From CBDCMJ01 sp965224325 (lineage in GTDB: Bacteria > Chloroflexota > Dehalococcoidia > Lucifugimonadales > UBA3495), in assembly GCA_965224325.1 (NCBI GenBank), contig CBDCYT010000012.1:248001-312000 (forward strand): a DNA stretch of 64,000 bases. Reading direction: 5' to 3'. The notes beneath the pieces are model-generated. The model was given only the letters and a program-made list of their open reading frames with translations, did no database searches and was not told where the DNA came from. Each line of letters opens with the position of its first letter. Positions within the stretch are counted from its first letter, which is position 1. The position numbers and the translations under genes are program-made. Positions 8,788 through 17,084 of the stretch are shown one piece after another.

Positions 8788-11256
8788 TCACTTCAACTCA
8801 AGTACGGTAACCCCATCACCCCCCGGGCCTTCGCCGGGCGTGGCAGATAGCACCAGAGGATGGCGCTCCAGATACTCCCTCAATGCCTGGCGCAAGGCGC
8901 CAGTGCCTTTGCCGTGAATTATTCGGACTGGACTGACGCCATCCAGGGCAACGTCGTTCAACCACCCCTCCACTATTCTGACCGCCTCATCGACCCGCTG
9001 CCCCCGCAAATCTATCTCCGTGGACAGGTTGCGCCGAGGGGGCCGGCTGAAGAACACTCCTTGCTGAGCCGCCGGCGCGTGACCCGGAGCCGGGCGGTCC
9101 AGCTGGTACAGGGGCAACTTGGCCCGCATGGTCCCCAACAAGACCTCTACTTGGCCCACGTCATCGGGAGGGGTTATGACCTCCACCGGGCGGTCGATGC
9201 CGCGTATAAAAATCCGGTCCCCGCTCTTCAACCTTTCCTGCCAGGTGCTCCGCCGCACTTCTATTGGCTCCCAGCGGGGTGAGTCGATTTGGCGGCGGTC
9301 CTGCACCAATTGCTCCCGTAACTGGGCCCTTTCTTCCGCCGCGTCGCCGCTGTCACCGGACCGTTCCAACGCTCTTTCCGCCCGCTGAAGCCGCGTTAAC
9401 AGGCCTGCGATCTGCCCCTGCAGTTCCTCGCGAGCCTGCTCCACTATTTCAATCTTAGAGGTCTCCACAGATGCGAGCTGCGCTTCTACCTCTGCTTGGG
9501 TTTCCCTTGCCTGGAGCAAGGAGACTTCGGTCTCTCGCCGAAGCATATCCACCAAAACTCGTTCTTCCTGAAGCTCTCTGACCAGATTGTCCGCAACCTG
9601 TTCATCGGGGGACAGCGACGCCCGCGCTTGCTCCAAGACGTCCGGCGGCAGCCCCAGACGGGCGGCTATGGTGAAAGCATAGCTGCGCCCAGGCAACCCC
9701 ACCGTTACCCGATACGTAGGGTCCAAAGTCTGGTGGTGCAGGTCAACGCTGGCGTTGACCATGCCGGGCCGCTCTTGCACGTAGCGGGCAACACCGCGAT
9801 GGTGAGTTGTGGCGACCGTCAGCATTCCCCGGCGTTGAAAGTGGTCCAGAATAGCCTTGCCCAAGGCTGACCCCTCTTCCGGATCGGTGCTGGTGCCCAA
9901 CTCATCCATCAACACCAGCGAATTGGCAGTGGCCCGCTCCATGATGAACAACAGATTGCTAATGTGGGAGCTAAAGGTAGACAGCGATTGCTCGATGCTT
10001 TGCTGGTCCCCAATGTCCGCGTAAACTCCATCGAAGTGGGGAAACCTGGCTTCGTCGGCCGGGACGTGCAATCCAGCTTGGGCCATCAGGGTCAAGAGTC
10101 CTACGGTCTTCAGGGTGACTGTCTTGCCTCCCGCGTTGGGGCCGGTAATCAGCATTACGGTTTGGCCGCCGCCCAATTCCAGACTTACTGGAACAATAGC
10201 GCCGGTGAGAAGGGGATGGCGCGCCCCCGAAAGCTTGAGGGAGCGAATTTGGTCTCCCGAGTCGGGAGTAGGCCCGTCAATCCCAGGGCCGCCATGGACC
10301 GACGGCGGGGTAGCCCGAAGCGCCGCGGAATAGCTCCCCTTGGCCATGGCCAAGTCCAGCCGGCCCAGCAGGTCCAACGCCAAGATCAGGTCCTGGCCAA
10401 CGTCGGAGGCTAAGGTTGACAGCCGCCGGAGAACTCTCTCCTCTTCCCGCTCTTCAGCCAGAAGGGCTTCCCGCCACTGGTTGCCCAATTCAATGGCCGC
10501 CAGGGGCTCCACAAATACCGTGGCGCCGCTATCCGAGACGTCGTGAACTATACCGGGGACCCGGGACCTTAGGTCGGCCTTGATCAGCAAGACCAAACGG
10601 CCGTTCCGTTGAGTAACGACAGGTTCTTGGACTAAGTCTTGCCGTTGCAACCTCCGAAGGTTGCGTTCCATGACCCCATTCAACCGATGCTGAGCAAGCC
10701 GCCCATCCTCGCGAAGCTGTCGCAATATGGGGCTGGCGTCATCCAGGACCTCTCCGGCGGGACTAATGGCCGACCCTATCGCCCGTTCTAAGGCGCCCAG
10801 ATCGGGCAGGTTTTCCGCGACGCTAGCCAATAGAGGGAGTTCCTCGTGCCGGCTCAACGACGTCCGGTTATGCCGTGCTGCCTCGATTAACCCCCGGAGG
10901 GCGTGCAGCTCGTCTCCCCGCAACAGCCCGCCCAAGGCCGCCCGGTTAACGTGATGTCTGAAATCGATGTTCGGACCGAACTCCAAGGACCCGCCTTGGT
11001 CCACGTATTGCCGGGCTTCCGTAGTCTCCTGTTGGCGGCTGGCAATTTCCAGCAGGTTGGCCGAAGGCTCCAAGGCGAGGACCATCTCGCCACCCATAAC
11101 AGTGCGGGCGTAACCGGTGAGCCGTTGCTTAATCTGATCGAATTCCAGGAGGCGCACAGATGGGAAAAAGCGCGCCGGTTCGCCGGCGGGGGCGATGTTT
11201 TCGCTCGGCGGATTTGGGTTCGCCGGCAGGGGCGCTGCTCCTGGGAATCTATCCAT
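8788..11256 (-). CDS. mutS2: MutS2 family ATPase with C-terminal Smr domain
   Basis: 822 residues with the full MutS2 plan: N-terminal core and clamp domains, a MutS-type ATPase with Walker A GPNAGGKT (about residues 372-379) and Walker B region LVLMDELGTSTDP (about 449-461), a long Glu/Arg-rich coiled coil (about 560-650), a KOW-like segment, and a C-terminal Smr domain with DLRGQ and IIHGKGTGALR. MutS2 proteins were first tied to suppression of recombination; work in Bacillus shows they bind collided ribosomes and split them. The upstream gene on the same strand is a VLRF1-type peptidyl-tRNA hydrolase, which favours the ribosome-rescue role here. No clear ribosome-binding site precedes the ATG; a slightly later start is possible. 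Confidence 0.95.
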   Translation of the reverse strand: MDRFPGAAPLPANPNPPSENIAPAGEPARFFPSVRLLEFDQIKQRLTGYARTVMGGEMVLALEPSANLLEIASRQQETTEARQYVDQGGSLEFGPNIDFRHHVNRAALGGLLRGDELHALRGLIEAARHNRTSLSRHEELPLLASVAENLPDLGALERAIGSAISPAGEVLDDASPILRQLREDGRLAQHRLNGVMERNLRRLQRQDLVQEPVVTQRNGRLVLLIKADLRSRVPGIVHDVSDSGATVFVEPLAAIELGNQWREALLAEEREEERVLRRLSTLASDVGQDLILALDLLGRLDLAMAKGSYSAALRATPPSVHGGPGIDGPTPDSGDQIRSLKLSGARHPLLTGAIVPVSLELGGGQTVMLITGPNAGGKTVTLKTVGLLTLMAQAGLHVPADEARFPHFDGVYADIGDQQSIEQSLSTFSSHISNLLFIMERATANSLVLMDELGTSTDPEEGSALGKAILDHFQRRGMLTVATTHHRGVARYVQERPGMVNASVDLHHQTLDPTYRVTVGLPGRSYAFTIAARLGLPPDVLEQARASLSPDEQVADNLVRELQEERVLVDMLRRETEVSLLQARETQAEVEAQLASVETSKIEIVEQAREELQGQIAGLLTRLQRAERALERSGDSGDAAEERAQLREQLVQDRRQIDSPRWEPIEVRRSTWQERLKSGDRIFIRGIDRPVEVITPPDDVGQVEVLLGTMRAKLPLYQLDRPAPGHAPAAQQGVFFSRPPRRNLSTEIDLRGQRVDEAVRIVEGWLNDVALDGVSPVRIIHGKGTGALRQALREYLERHPLVLSATPGEGPGGDGVTVLELK

Positions 11257-11416
11257 TAAATAAGTCCGGCCATGAAATTAGTCCGGCTGCCAGTCCTGTC
11301 CACCCGCGGGTGACCCGGGGGCTTTGGTCTCCGCCAGTGGTAAGGAACCGGAAGAGCTGGCTACGTGCGAGCCGGGGTCCAGTGCGTTCAGCTAAGGTGC
11401 TCAGCAACGGAGCAAG

Positions 11417-12184
11417 TCACCATTCCATCGGGTACAGCCTGCTTTCGCTAAGAATTCCGGGGGCCAAGTCCAAGGCATTGCGCTTGGGGTCCCTTATGTT
11501 CAGCAAGCGGTCGAGTATCTTGTCTCGGTGCGCATCGAGATACGGGCAGACCTTCAGGAAGCCGTCGACCGTAAATTTACCCCCGCCCAACAGCACGTAG
11601 TCCAACTGTCCGGCAAAACCGCCAAATTGGCTCCGCACAGCCTCGCAGGCCTTGTCGTACAGGCGGCGGACTTGGCCCTCCCTAATGCGCTGGAATCGCT
11701 TCTGCGAGGTGCCTCCCGCGCTGTGACGGCCCTTCACGTAACGGGTGTCAGTCTTGGCGGTCACCAGTTTTTCACCCTGACACACCGCCACGAAAAACCT
11801 GCCCAGCCGCAGCAAGACCACCCCTATAGTGTACTCCGTTTCCAACACGGCCAGCAGGGGCGTCACGTTCCAATCGGCCGATAGACTGCTCTCCAAAACG
11901 GGGAAAGGCGGCAGGATAACAAGAACTCGGGGCCCGGCCCGCAGCGCGATTAGCCCGGTGCCGGATTTGAGAATATCCCGGTCCAGCCGGGCCAACCGTT
12001 CCGCCCACCCTTTACCCTCGGGGCCGTAGCCGCCGAGGTACTGCAACCCGTCGCCTGGACGAAGGTAAACGGAGGAAGAAGGCTCTCCCGCCGGTGGGGC
12101 GCTGCTTGCCAGCAGCCGCTCCACGCGAGCCTTGCCCAGAAGTTGTCCGGGCTGGATTAAGGGCCAAAGAAGTTGTTCGCTCAT
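11417..12184 (-). CDS. Vms1/VLRF1-like peptidyl-tRNA hydrolase (acVLRF1 type)
   Basis: 255 residues. The segment starting RYVKGRHSAGGTSQKRFQR, about residues 148-166 and continuing IRE, matches the catalytic loop of the eRF1-related VLRF1 domain, including the glutamine (Gln161, in a TSQ triplet) that corresponds to the GSQ glutamine of yeast Vms1. Flanking strands (GLIALRAGPRVLVILPPFPV and IGVVLLRLGRFFVAVCQGEK) fit the eRF1 domain 2-like fold. Family members cleave peptidyl-tRNA on stalled large ribosomal subunits. It precedes mutS2 by 160 bases on the same strand. Starts are uncertain: ATG at 12184 or 12202 and GTG at 12226 are in frame, all without a strong ribosome-binding site. A direct repeat at 12188-12212 (ATGCAGCTTGGC twice) produces two of the possible starts. 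Confidence 0.8.
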   Translation of the reverse strand: MSEQLLWPLIQPGQLLGKARVERLLASSAPPAGEPSSSVYLRPGDGLQYLGGYGPEGKGWAERLARLDRDILKSGTGLIALRAGPRVLVILPPFPVLESSLSADWNVTPLLAVLETEYTIGVVLLRLGRFFVAVCQGEKLVTAKTDTRYVKGRHSAGGTSQKRFQRIREGQVRRLYDKACEAVRSQFGGFAGQLDYVLLGGGKFTVDGFLKVCPYLDAHRDKILDRLLNIRDPKRNALDLAPGILSESRLYPMEW

Positions 12185-12207
12185 ACTATGCAGCTTGGCC
12201 ATGCAGC

Positions 12208-12238
12208 TTGGCTGAGATTTTATCACAGCAGTTATAAT
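12208..12238 (+). promoter_or_regulatory. Candidate promoter for the DinB-like gene
   Basis: TTGGCT at 12208-12213 and a consensus TATAAT at 12233-12238 are separated by 19 bases, with the ATG of the next gene 34 bases downstream and GGAG before it. The long spacer lowers certainty. It lies in the 90-base divergent region shared with the VLRF1 gene. Confidence 0.5.
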
Positions 12239-12272
12239 GGACTCGTCTTAATCCCACTCACCTGGAGATAAC

Positions 12273-13076
12273 ATGTCATCCCAAGGTAAATCGATTCTGC
12301 TGGAGCGCCGGGACCGGATTTTGGAACGCATGGACGCTGGACATGAAGCCCTGGAGCAATCGCTGGAAGGACTGGCCTCGGAGGAAGCCTTCCTGGGTTC
12401 CCGGTGGTCGGTCTGGGAGGTCCTGAAACACGTGGATTCCCCGGAATTGGTCGATGCTCTGGAGAGAATCGCGGCCGGAGAGCAAGATATGCTGCCCGAT
12501 TTCGGGAGCAGAGAAGAGCACCTTCGTAAAGACAGGGAGCGCTTGGAGGCCACTTTTCAGCGGCTGCGCCGCTTTTTCGCCGGTCTTTCCGAAGAGCAGC
12601 TTAGCAAGCCGGTCTGTCCTCCTAACCCCGGTAACAACTTTCCCGGCCTGAATATGATTGACTTACTTGAAAGTGTCTCAGGACATGAAGGGAACCACGC
12701 CCGGCAAATTACCGCCACCCGCAGGTACGTCGCCGAGTTCTCCGCTATAGAGCGGGGCGTGACCTTCGCCGGGCTGGGGCTTGGCGACCCTCCCCCCGTC
12801 CCCACCCAGCTACAAGAGCTCGTGTCTCACGCAGACTATGTAGCTGGATACGGTGCGGCGCTAAAGGCCGTGCGCTCCTGGACACGCGGCATCGAACTGG
12901 AGCTGCGAGAGGACAACGTGGAGGAGGTGCTGTCAATGCTGGGTAGAGAGGCCCGCAGCGGCCAGTGGCCTCTGGTGGTCTGCCTCGGTGAACCCGCTGA
13001 ATCTTGCCCAGAGCTGATAGAGGCGGCCCAACGGCATTGCGCTCACATCACGGTCCGCCCCAGTGAAGGCGCTTAA
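12273..13076 (+). CDS. DinB-superfamily protein with C-terminal extension
   Basis: 267 residues. The first about 160 residues look like the DinB/YfiT four-helix bundle, with the three expected metal-ligand histidines visible: one in WEVLKHVDS and two in GHEGNHARQI (HxxxH). DinB-like proteins include thiol-dependent transferases and many of unknown role. The last about 100 residues (from VPTQLQELVSHADYVAGYG on) form an additional domain with HADYVAGY and WPLVVCLGEPAESCPELIE segments that I do not recognise. GGAG precedes the ATG. It is divergent from the VLRF1-mutS2 pair and may share its control region. Substrate unknown. Confidence 0.7.
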   Translation: MSSQGKSILLERRDRILERMDAGHEALEQSLEGLASEEAFLGSRWSVWEVLKHVDSPELVDALERIAAGEQDMLPDFGSREEHLRKDRERLEATFQRLRRFFAGLSEEQLSKPVCPPNPGNNFPGLNMIDLLESVSGHEGNHARQITATRRYVAEFSAIERGVTFAGLGLGDPPPVPTQLQELVSHADYVAGYGAALKAVRSWTRGIELELREDNVEEVLSMLGREARSGQWPLVVCLGEPAESCPELIEAAQRHCAHITVRPSEGA

Positions 13077-13329
13077 GCGAGGTCGACGGGAATTTGCTGA
13101 AGGCGTCTGAGGATGCTTGCAGCGATCAAGCCGGCCAAAAGAGGCAGCAGGCCCCGAGAACCCAAACTGCCAAACGGGTCTGGTATAGCTTCGGACCGGG
13201 ACTGGAAATCCGCCCAAGCCGAGTTTGCCCGCTGGGGGCGATTTTGCTACACTAGCGCAGAGCTTTCGCCCCAATCAAGGGTCAACATGAAGGCGAGGAA
13301 ACGCGACGAAATAGTGGAAAGGAGTCACC

Positions 13330-13950
13330 GTGATTTACGAAGTCCGCACCTATAACTTGAAGCCTGGCCAGGTGCCTGTGTTCGAAGAGAACTTCGGCAA
13401 GGCCTTGCCCGCCCGGGAAAAGTACTCCAAGCTGGGCGCCCTTTGGCACACCGAATTCGGCCCGTTGAACCAAGTTATTCACGTTTGGCCTTACGAGAAC
13501 TTGGAGGAGCGCACGCGCATACGCGCCGAGGCCAGCAAGGACCCGGATTGGCCGCCCAAGAACGACCCGGACATGTACATCACGATGGAATCAGAAATTT
13601 TTCATCCCGCCCCGTTCATGCGCCCATTGGGAGGCGACCAAGAGCTGGGCAATATTTACGAGATGAGGATCTACACCTATAAGGTGGGGACCATGGCCGA
13701 AGTGTTAAAGCGCTGGGAGGCTGCTGTCCCATACCGGGAGGAATACTCTCCCCTTGCGGCTGCCATGTACACCGAATTCGGCGGCCTGAACAAATGGGTC
13801 CACATCTGGCCTTACAAGGACCTGAACGATCGAGCCGAGACCCGCGCCGAGGCCACCAAAAGCCCCCATTGGCCTCCTGCCACCCGAGAGTTTCTGGTCA
13901 CGCAGGAGAACAAGCTGCTAACGCCGGCTGCTTGTTCACCAATGCACTGA
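13330..13950 (+). CDS. NIPSNAP family protein, two tandem domains
   Basis: 206 residues made of two copies of an about 100-residue alpha/beta (ferredoxin-like) domain. Each begins with a YEVRTYNLKPG or YEMRIYTYKVGT strand and contains the paired ALWHTEFGPLNQVIHVWPY and AMYTEFGGLNKWVHIWPY blocks and an R.RAEA.K...WPP motif. This is the NIPSNAP pattern, a family of unclear biochemical role common in catabolic gene sets. The start is GTG at 13330, supported by AAAGGAG eight bases upstream. The next gene is an NTF2-like protein, a frequent partner fold, but there is no direct functional clue. Confidence 0.85.
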   Translation: MIYEVRTYNLKPGQVPVFEENFGKALPAREKYSKLGALWHTEFGPLNQVIHVWPYENLEERTRIRAEASKDPDWPPKNDPDMYITMESEIFHPAPFMRPLGGDQELGNIYEMRIYTYKVGTMAEVLKRWEAAVPYREEYSPLAAAMYTEFGGLNKWVHIWPYKDLNDRAETRAEATKSPHWPPATREFLVTQENKLLTPAACSPMH

Positions 13951-14010
13951 GCCGCTTATTCGGGCTTAAGCCGAGGGGGCGTCGATACCGGTCCCCGCCT
14001 AGAGGGGGAA

Positions 14011-14406
14011 ATGCAATCTGACGAAGCGGACATCGAAGCCGTCAAAGCGGCCAACCAACGGTTCTACGACGCCTTTGGGGCCTTGGACATTCAACTGATG
14101 GAGGCCGCTTGGGAACCCTCGGAACGGGCGATGTGCGTCCATCCAGGCTGGCCCCCATTGGTGGACTGGGACCTGATTCGGAGTAGCTGGCAGCGCATCT
14201 TTGACAACACCGCCCTGATGCACTTCAACCTTCGTTACGTTAACGTGGCCCTTCAGGGCGACTGCGGTTGGGTCACGTGCGTGGAGAACATTACCACCGT
14301 TTTGCAAGGCCAGGCTAGCGATTTCGCTGTCCTGGCCACCAACATCTTCGTCCGTACTCCCCGAGGCTGGCGTATGATCGCACACCACGCGTCTTCCGGG
14401 GCATAA
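14011..14406 (+). CDS. NTF2/SnoaL-like (DUF4440-type) protein
   Basis: 131 residues with a cone-shaped NTF2-like signature: an N-terminal helix (AVKAANQRFYDAFGALD), a conserved VHPGWPPLVDWDLIRSSW block, then strands ending GWRMIAHHAS. The segment around VHPGWPP is typical of small ketosteroid-isomerase-like proteins annotated as nuclear transport factor 2 family. GAGGGGG precedes the ATG. Such proteins may be isomerases, lyases or simple ligand binders; nothing here decides. It follows the NIPSNAP gene by 60 bases and may be cotranscribed. Confidence 0.8.
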   Translation: MQSDEADIEAVKAANQRFYDAFGALDIQLMEAAWEPSERAMCVHPGWPPLVDWDLIRSSWQRIFDNTALMHFNLRYVNVALQGDCGWVTCVENITTVLQGQASDFAVLATNIFVRTPRGWRMIAHHASSGA

Positions 14407-14667
14407 GTCCCCCGACCCTCCTTAAACAAGGAAACCTCTCCCCAGCCCGCCCATTTATCGTGAAGACGTCTTTGTATTCGTCACTTGGGTGAGCAACCCC
14501 CCTTAGCATGCCCCTCAATTGCCAGCTACGCAGGTCCGTCAATTTCGTCGGGCCCCGTCTGTTACAATATATCCTACGTTAGTTGGCGCGCTCAGGGCGT
14601 GACCGGTCTGCATCCGGCAGGCAATTGCGCCAGTCTTCCGTAAAGAACTCTGCGAAGGACTCCAAGT

Positions 14668-16017
14668 ATGGTCAGGGAGCCGTCCACGCTAACCAAGACA
14701 GAAAGGCACCTGTGGAATGCCGTGGTCGCGGAGGCGTTGGCCTACCTGAGGTATAACGCTTACGCCCATAAAGCCCTGGAAGAGGGTCTCCCCGAGATTG
14801 CCCAAGTGTTTCAGGAGATCGCGGGAGCCGAGACTATCCACGGATTGAATCATCTGCGTGTGTCCGGCGACATCGGGACTACCCTGGAGAATCTACGCAC
14901 GGTGACCGCCGGCGAAGCCCGAGAGATCAACTCCAAGTATCCTCGGATGATCCGGGATGCCATGGAGGAGGGCCGGGACGACGCCGTCAAGTCGTTTTCG
15001 TTAGCTTTGGAACGAGAGCGCTACCACTTGGATGAGTTCGCTCGAGCGCTGGAAACACTGAAAGCCCAAGAGGCCGGCAGGCAGGCCGACCACCCGGCCC
15101 CGTCTCTAACCGCAGAAGCTTCCCACTCCCATGCCGGATATACGGCGCCACCTTCCACGACGGAGCCCGGGACCGTTTACGCGGACCACCCAGCCCTGTC
15201 TGTAACTACAGAAGCTCCCCACTCCCACGCCGGATATGCGTCGCAGCCCTCTACGGCGGAGTCTCAGACCGTCTACATGGAAGGCGAAAACCTCGAAACG
15301 TACGTCACTGCCGCCATGGAGATAGACCGGGAACGCTGGAGGGTTGCCTCCCTGGGCCGCCTGAGAGAAGTGGTGTTCGGGGCCCAAGACGGCATCCTGA
15401 GCACTCTGGCCCTGGTCACCTCCGTCGCCGTTGCCGTGGACCAGACCTCGATAGTGTTGGTGGCCGGGTTAGCCGGAGGACTGGCCGGGATGATCTCCAT
15501 GGCCACCGGCGCCTATCTCGGCTCCAAAGCCGAGCAGGATGTCAGGCAGGCTGAAATCGCCCGTGAGGCCGCTGAATTGGAGACCAAACCGGCCGAGGAA
15601 TTGGCCGAGCTGACGGTCATATTTCAGCGGGAGGGCCGGAGCTATGACGAGGCTCGCCACCTGGCGGATGACATCAGCCAAGACAAGAACCTGTGGTTGA
15701 GCACCCTGGTGGAGAAGGAATTAGGGATCAGCCCCGATGAGACGGCTAGCCCGGTGAAAGATGCGCTGGCCATGGGCGGGTCCTTCGTGCTAGCGGCTTT
15801 CGTGCCCATAGTTCCCCACATGGTGCTGAACGGCTGGACTGCCATCGCCGTTTCAGTGGCGGCGGCGCTGTCGGGATTGTTCGTGCTGGGGGTGGGCAAA
15901 GGACGCTTGGTCCAAAAATCTGCAATATTGCAAGGCCTGGAGATCTTGGCCATCGGCGCGGTTTCAGCCGCCATCGGCTACGGATTGGGAGACGGGATAC
16001 CACGGTTGTTCAACTAG
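14668..16017 (+). CDS. Membrane-bound ferritin-like/VIT1 fusion (MbfA/Erv type)
   Basis: 449 residues. Residues about 10-130 form a rubrerythrin/ferritin-like bundle with iron-ligand pairs AETIHGLNH and ERERYHLDEF. Residues about 225-449 form a VIT1/CCC1 transporter domain, with LREVVFGAQDGILSTLALVTS, a glycine-rich second membrane segment, a hydrophilic loop and three C-terminal membrane segments. In MbfA proteins this arrangement couples ferroxidation to iron export across the inner membrane. Between the domains lies a linker of two direct 32-residue repeats (140-171 and 172-203), each with ADHPA, HSHAGY and VY elements. The linker histidines are not a general family feature and could bind metal. 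Probably regulated by iron or oxidative stress; no operator recognised. Confidence 0.85.
   Translation: MVREPSTLTKTERHLWNAVVAEALAYLRYNAYAHKALEEGLPEIAQVFQEIAGAETIHGLNHLRVSGDIGTTLENLRTVTAGEAREINSKYPRMIRDAMEEGRDDAVKSFSLALERERYHLDEFARALETLKAQEAGRQADHPAPSLTAEASHSHAGYTAPPSTTEPGTVYADHPALSVTTEAPHSHAGYASQPSTAESQTVYMEGENLETYVTAAMEIDRERWRVASLGRLREVVFGAQDGILSTLALVTSVAVAVDQTSIVLVAGLAGGLAGMISMATGAYLGSKAEQDVRQAEIAREAAELETKPAEELAELTVIFQREGRSYDEARHLADDISQDKNLWLSTLVEKELGISPDETASPVKDALAMGGSFVLAAFVPIVPHMVLNGWTAIAVSVAAALSGLFVLGVGKGRLVQKSAILQGLEILAIGAVSAAIGYGLGDGIPRLFN
15085..15276 (+). repeat. Two 96-bp in-frame repeats in the ferritin-VIT linker
   Basis: Bases 15085-15180 and 15181-15276 encode two adjacent 32-residue units with about two-thirds identity by eye. 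Both contain ADHPA, HSHAGY and a terminal TVY. The exact codon-multiple length and in-frame junction show an internal coding duplication. Confidence 0.85.
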
Positions 16018-16106
16018 CCCTGGCCGGTGGGGGTTCGTTGGTTGACCTCGGCGCCGTTAGCCAAAGTCCGTGAAGAACGTCGGTCTAGGGACGAAAGTGA
16101 GACTCA

Positions 16107-17009
16107 TCAGACCCGGCGCAGGAATGCCTGGACCGCGGTGACAAAGTCGGCCGGATTATCACCTTGGACCAGGTGGCCGGCTCCCGATATTGTCACAGTC
16201 TCGCAGTCGGCTACGGTCTCCTGCATTCTCCGCATAGTGTCCTCGGAGAATAGGTCGCTACGGTCTCCGCGAACTACTAACGTGGGACAGTCAATCTTTT
16301 TGAAGCACTCCCACAGTTGCTCGGGCGTCAAACCGGTCTCGCGGCGATTCGGGTCACGCATGGCCTTGTCGTATTTCCACGTCCACTTCCCATCGGCGCG
16401 CTGACGGATGCTGTATTGCAGCGAACCCAAGACCTGCTCCCGGCTGCGGCCGGTGTACTCTTGGACTCGCTGCGCAAACTCGTCGAAAGAGTCCAACTCA
16501 TCGGGCAACTGCTGAAACCTGCGGATTCTATCCCGGCCGCTCCGCTGCGTATCCGGGCCGGTGTCCACGATCACCAATCCCTTCAGTGTGCCCGGATGCT
16601 GCGAAGCCCACACATAAGCGTTTCGGCCGCCCATGGAATGGCCAATCAGGACGAATTCCTTTAGTCCAATGGCCTGAACAAACCCATCGATGTCCCCCTG
16701 TTGCGCCTCTGTCGAGTAGTCGCCCCCGCTATCCCAATCAGTATCACCGTGCCCGCGCTGGTCGAGGGCGATCACGCGATATTGTTCCGAAAGAGCCAGG
16801 CTGACGAAATCCCAACTGTGCGCCTGTTGCGAATTGCCGTGCAGCAGGAGTGCCGGAGGACTGGCCGCCTCGCCCCACTCCAAATAATGAAAGTTCAGTC
16901 CGTTTGCCAGGATAGTCTTATCGGTTGGGTGACTTTCAACGGTGAAAGGCACGCCCAATCCGCGGGCGGCATCATACAGGGTCAGGCCTGCTCCGGCGGA
17001 AGACGCCAT
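16107..17009 (-). CDS. Alpha/beta hydrolase
   Basis: 300-residue alpha/beta-hydrolase-fold protein. The oxyanion region LLLHGNSQQAHSWDFV, the nucleophile elbow GHSMGG, an acid in VVRGDRSDLF and the terminal His in ISGAGHLVQGDNP give an apparently complete catalytic set. DQRGHGDTDW is the usual strand-4 loop. The first 30 residues are an extra N-terminal segment before the NGLNFHYLEWG core. ATG at 17009 has GGAG upstream on the minus strand. It is isolated between a converging ferritin-VIT gene and a repeat element, so esterase, C-C hydrolase or haloperoxidase-like action are all possible. Confidence 0.85.
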   Translation of the reverse strand: MASSAGAGLTLYDAARGLGVPFTVESHPTDKTILANGLNFHYLEWGEAASPPALLLHGNSQQAHSWDFVSLALSEQYRVIALDQRGHGDTDWDSGGDYSTEAQQGDIDGFVQAIGLKEFVLIGHSMGGRNAYVWASQHPGTLKGLVIVDTGPDTQRSGRDRIRRFQQLPDELDSFDEFAQRVQEYTGRSREQVLGSLQYSIRQRADGKWTWKYDKAMRDPNRRETGLTPEQLWECFKKIDCPTLVVRGDRSDLFSEDTMRRMQETVADCETVTISGAGHLVQGDNPADFVTAVQAFLRRV

Positions 17010-17084
17010 ATCTCTACTCCAGGCGAGTTTTCAACCCATGATACCCCCGATGTCAAGAACGGGAACGTCTTAGGGTCGCGTCGG

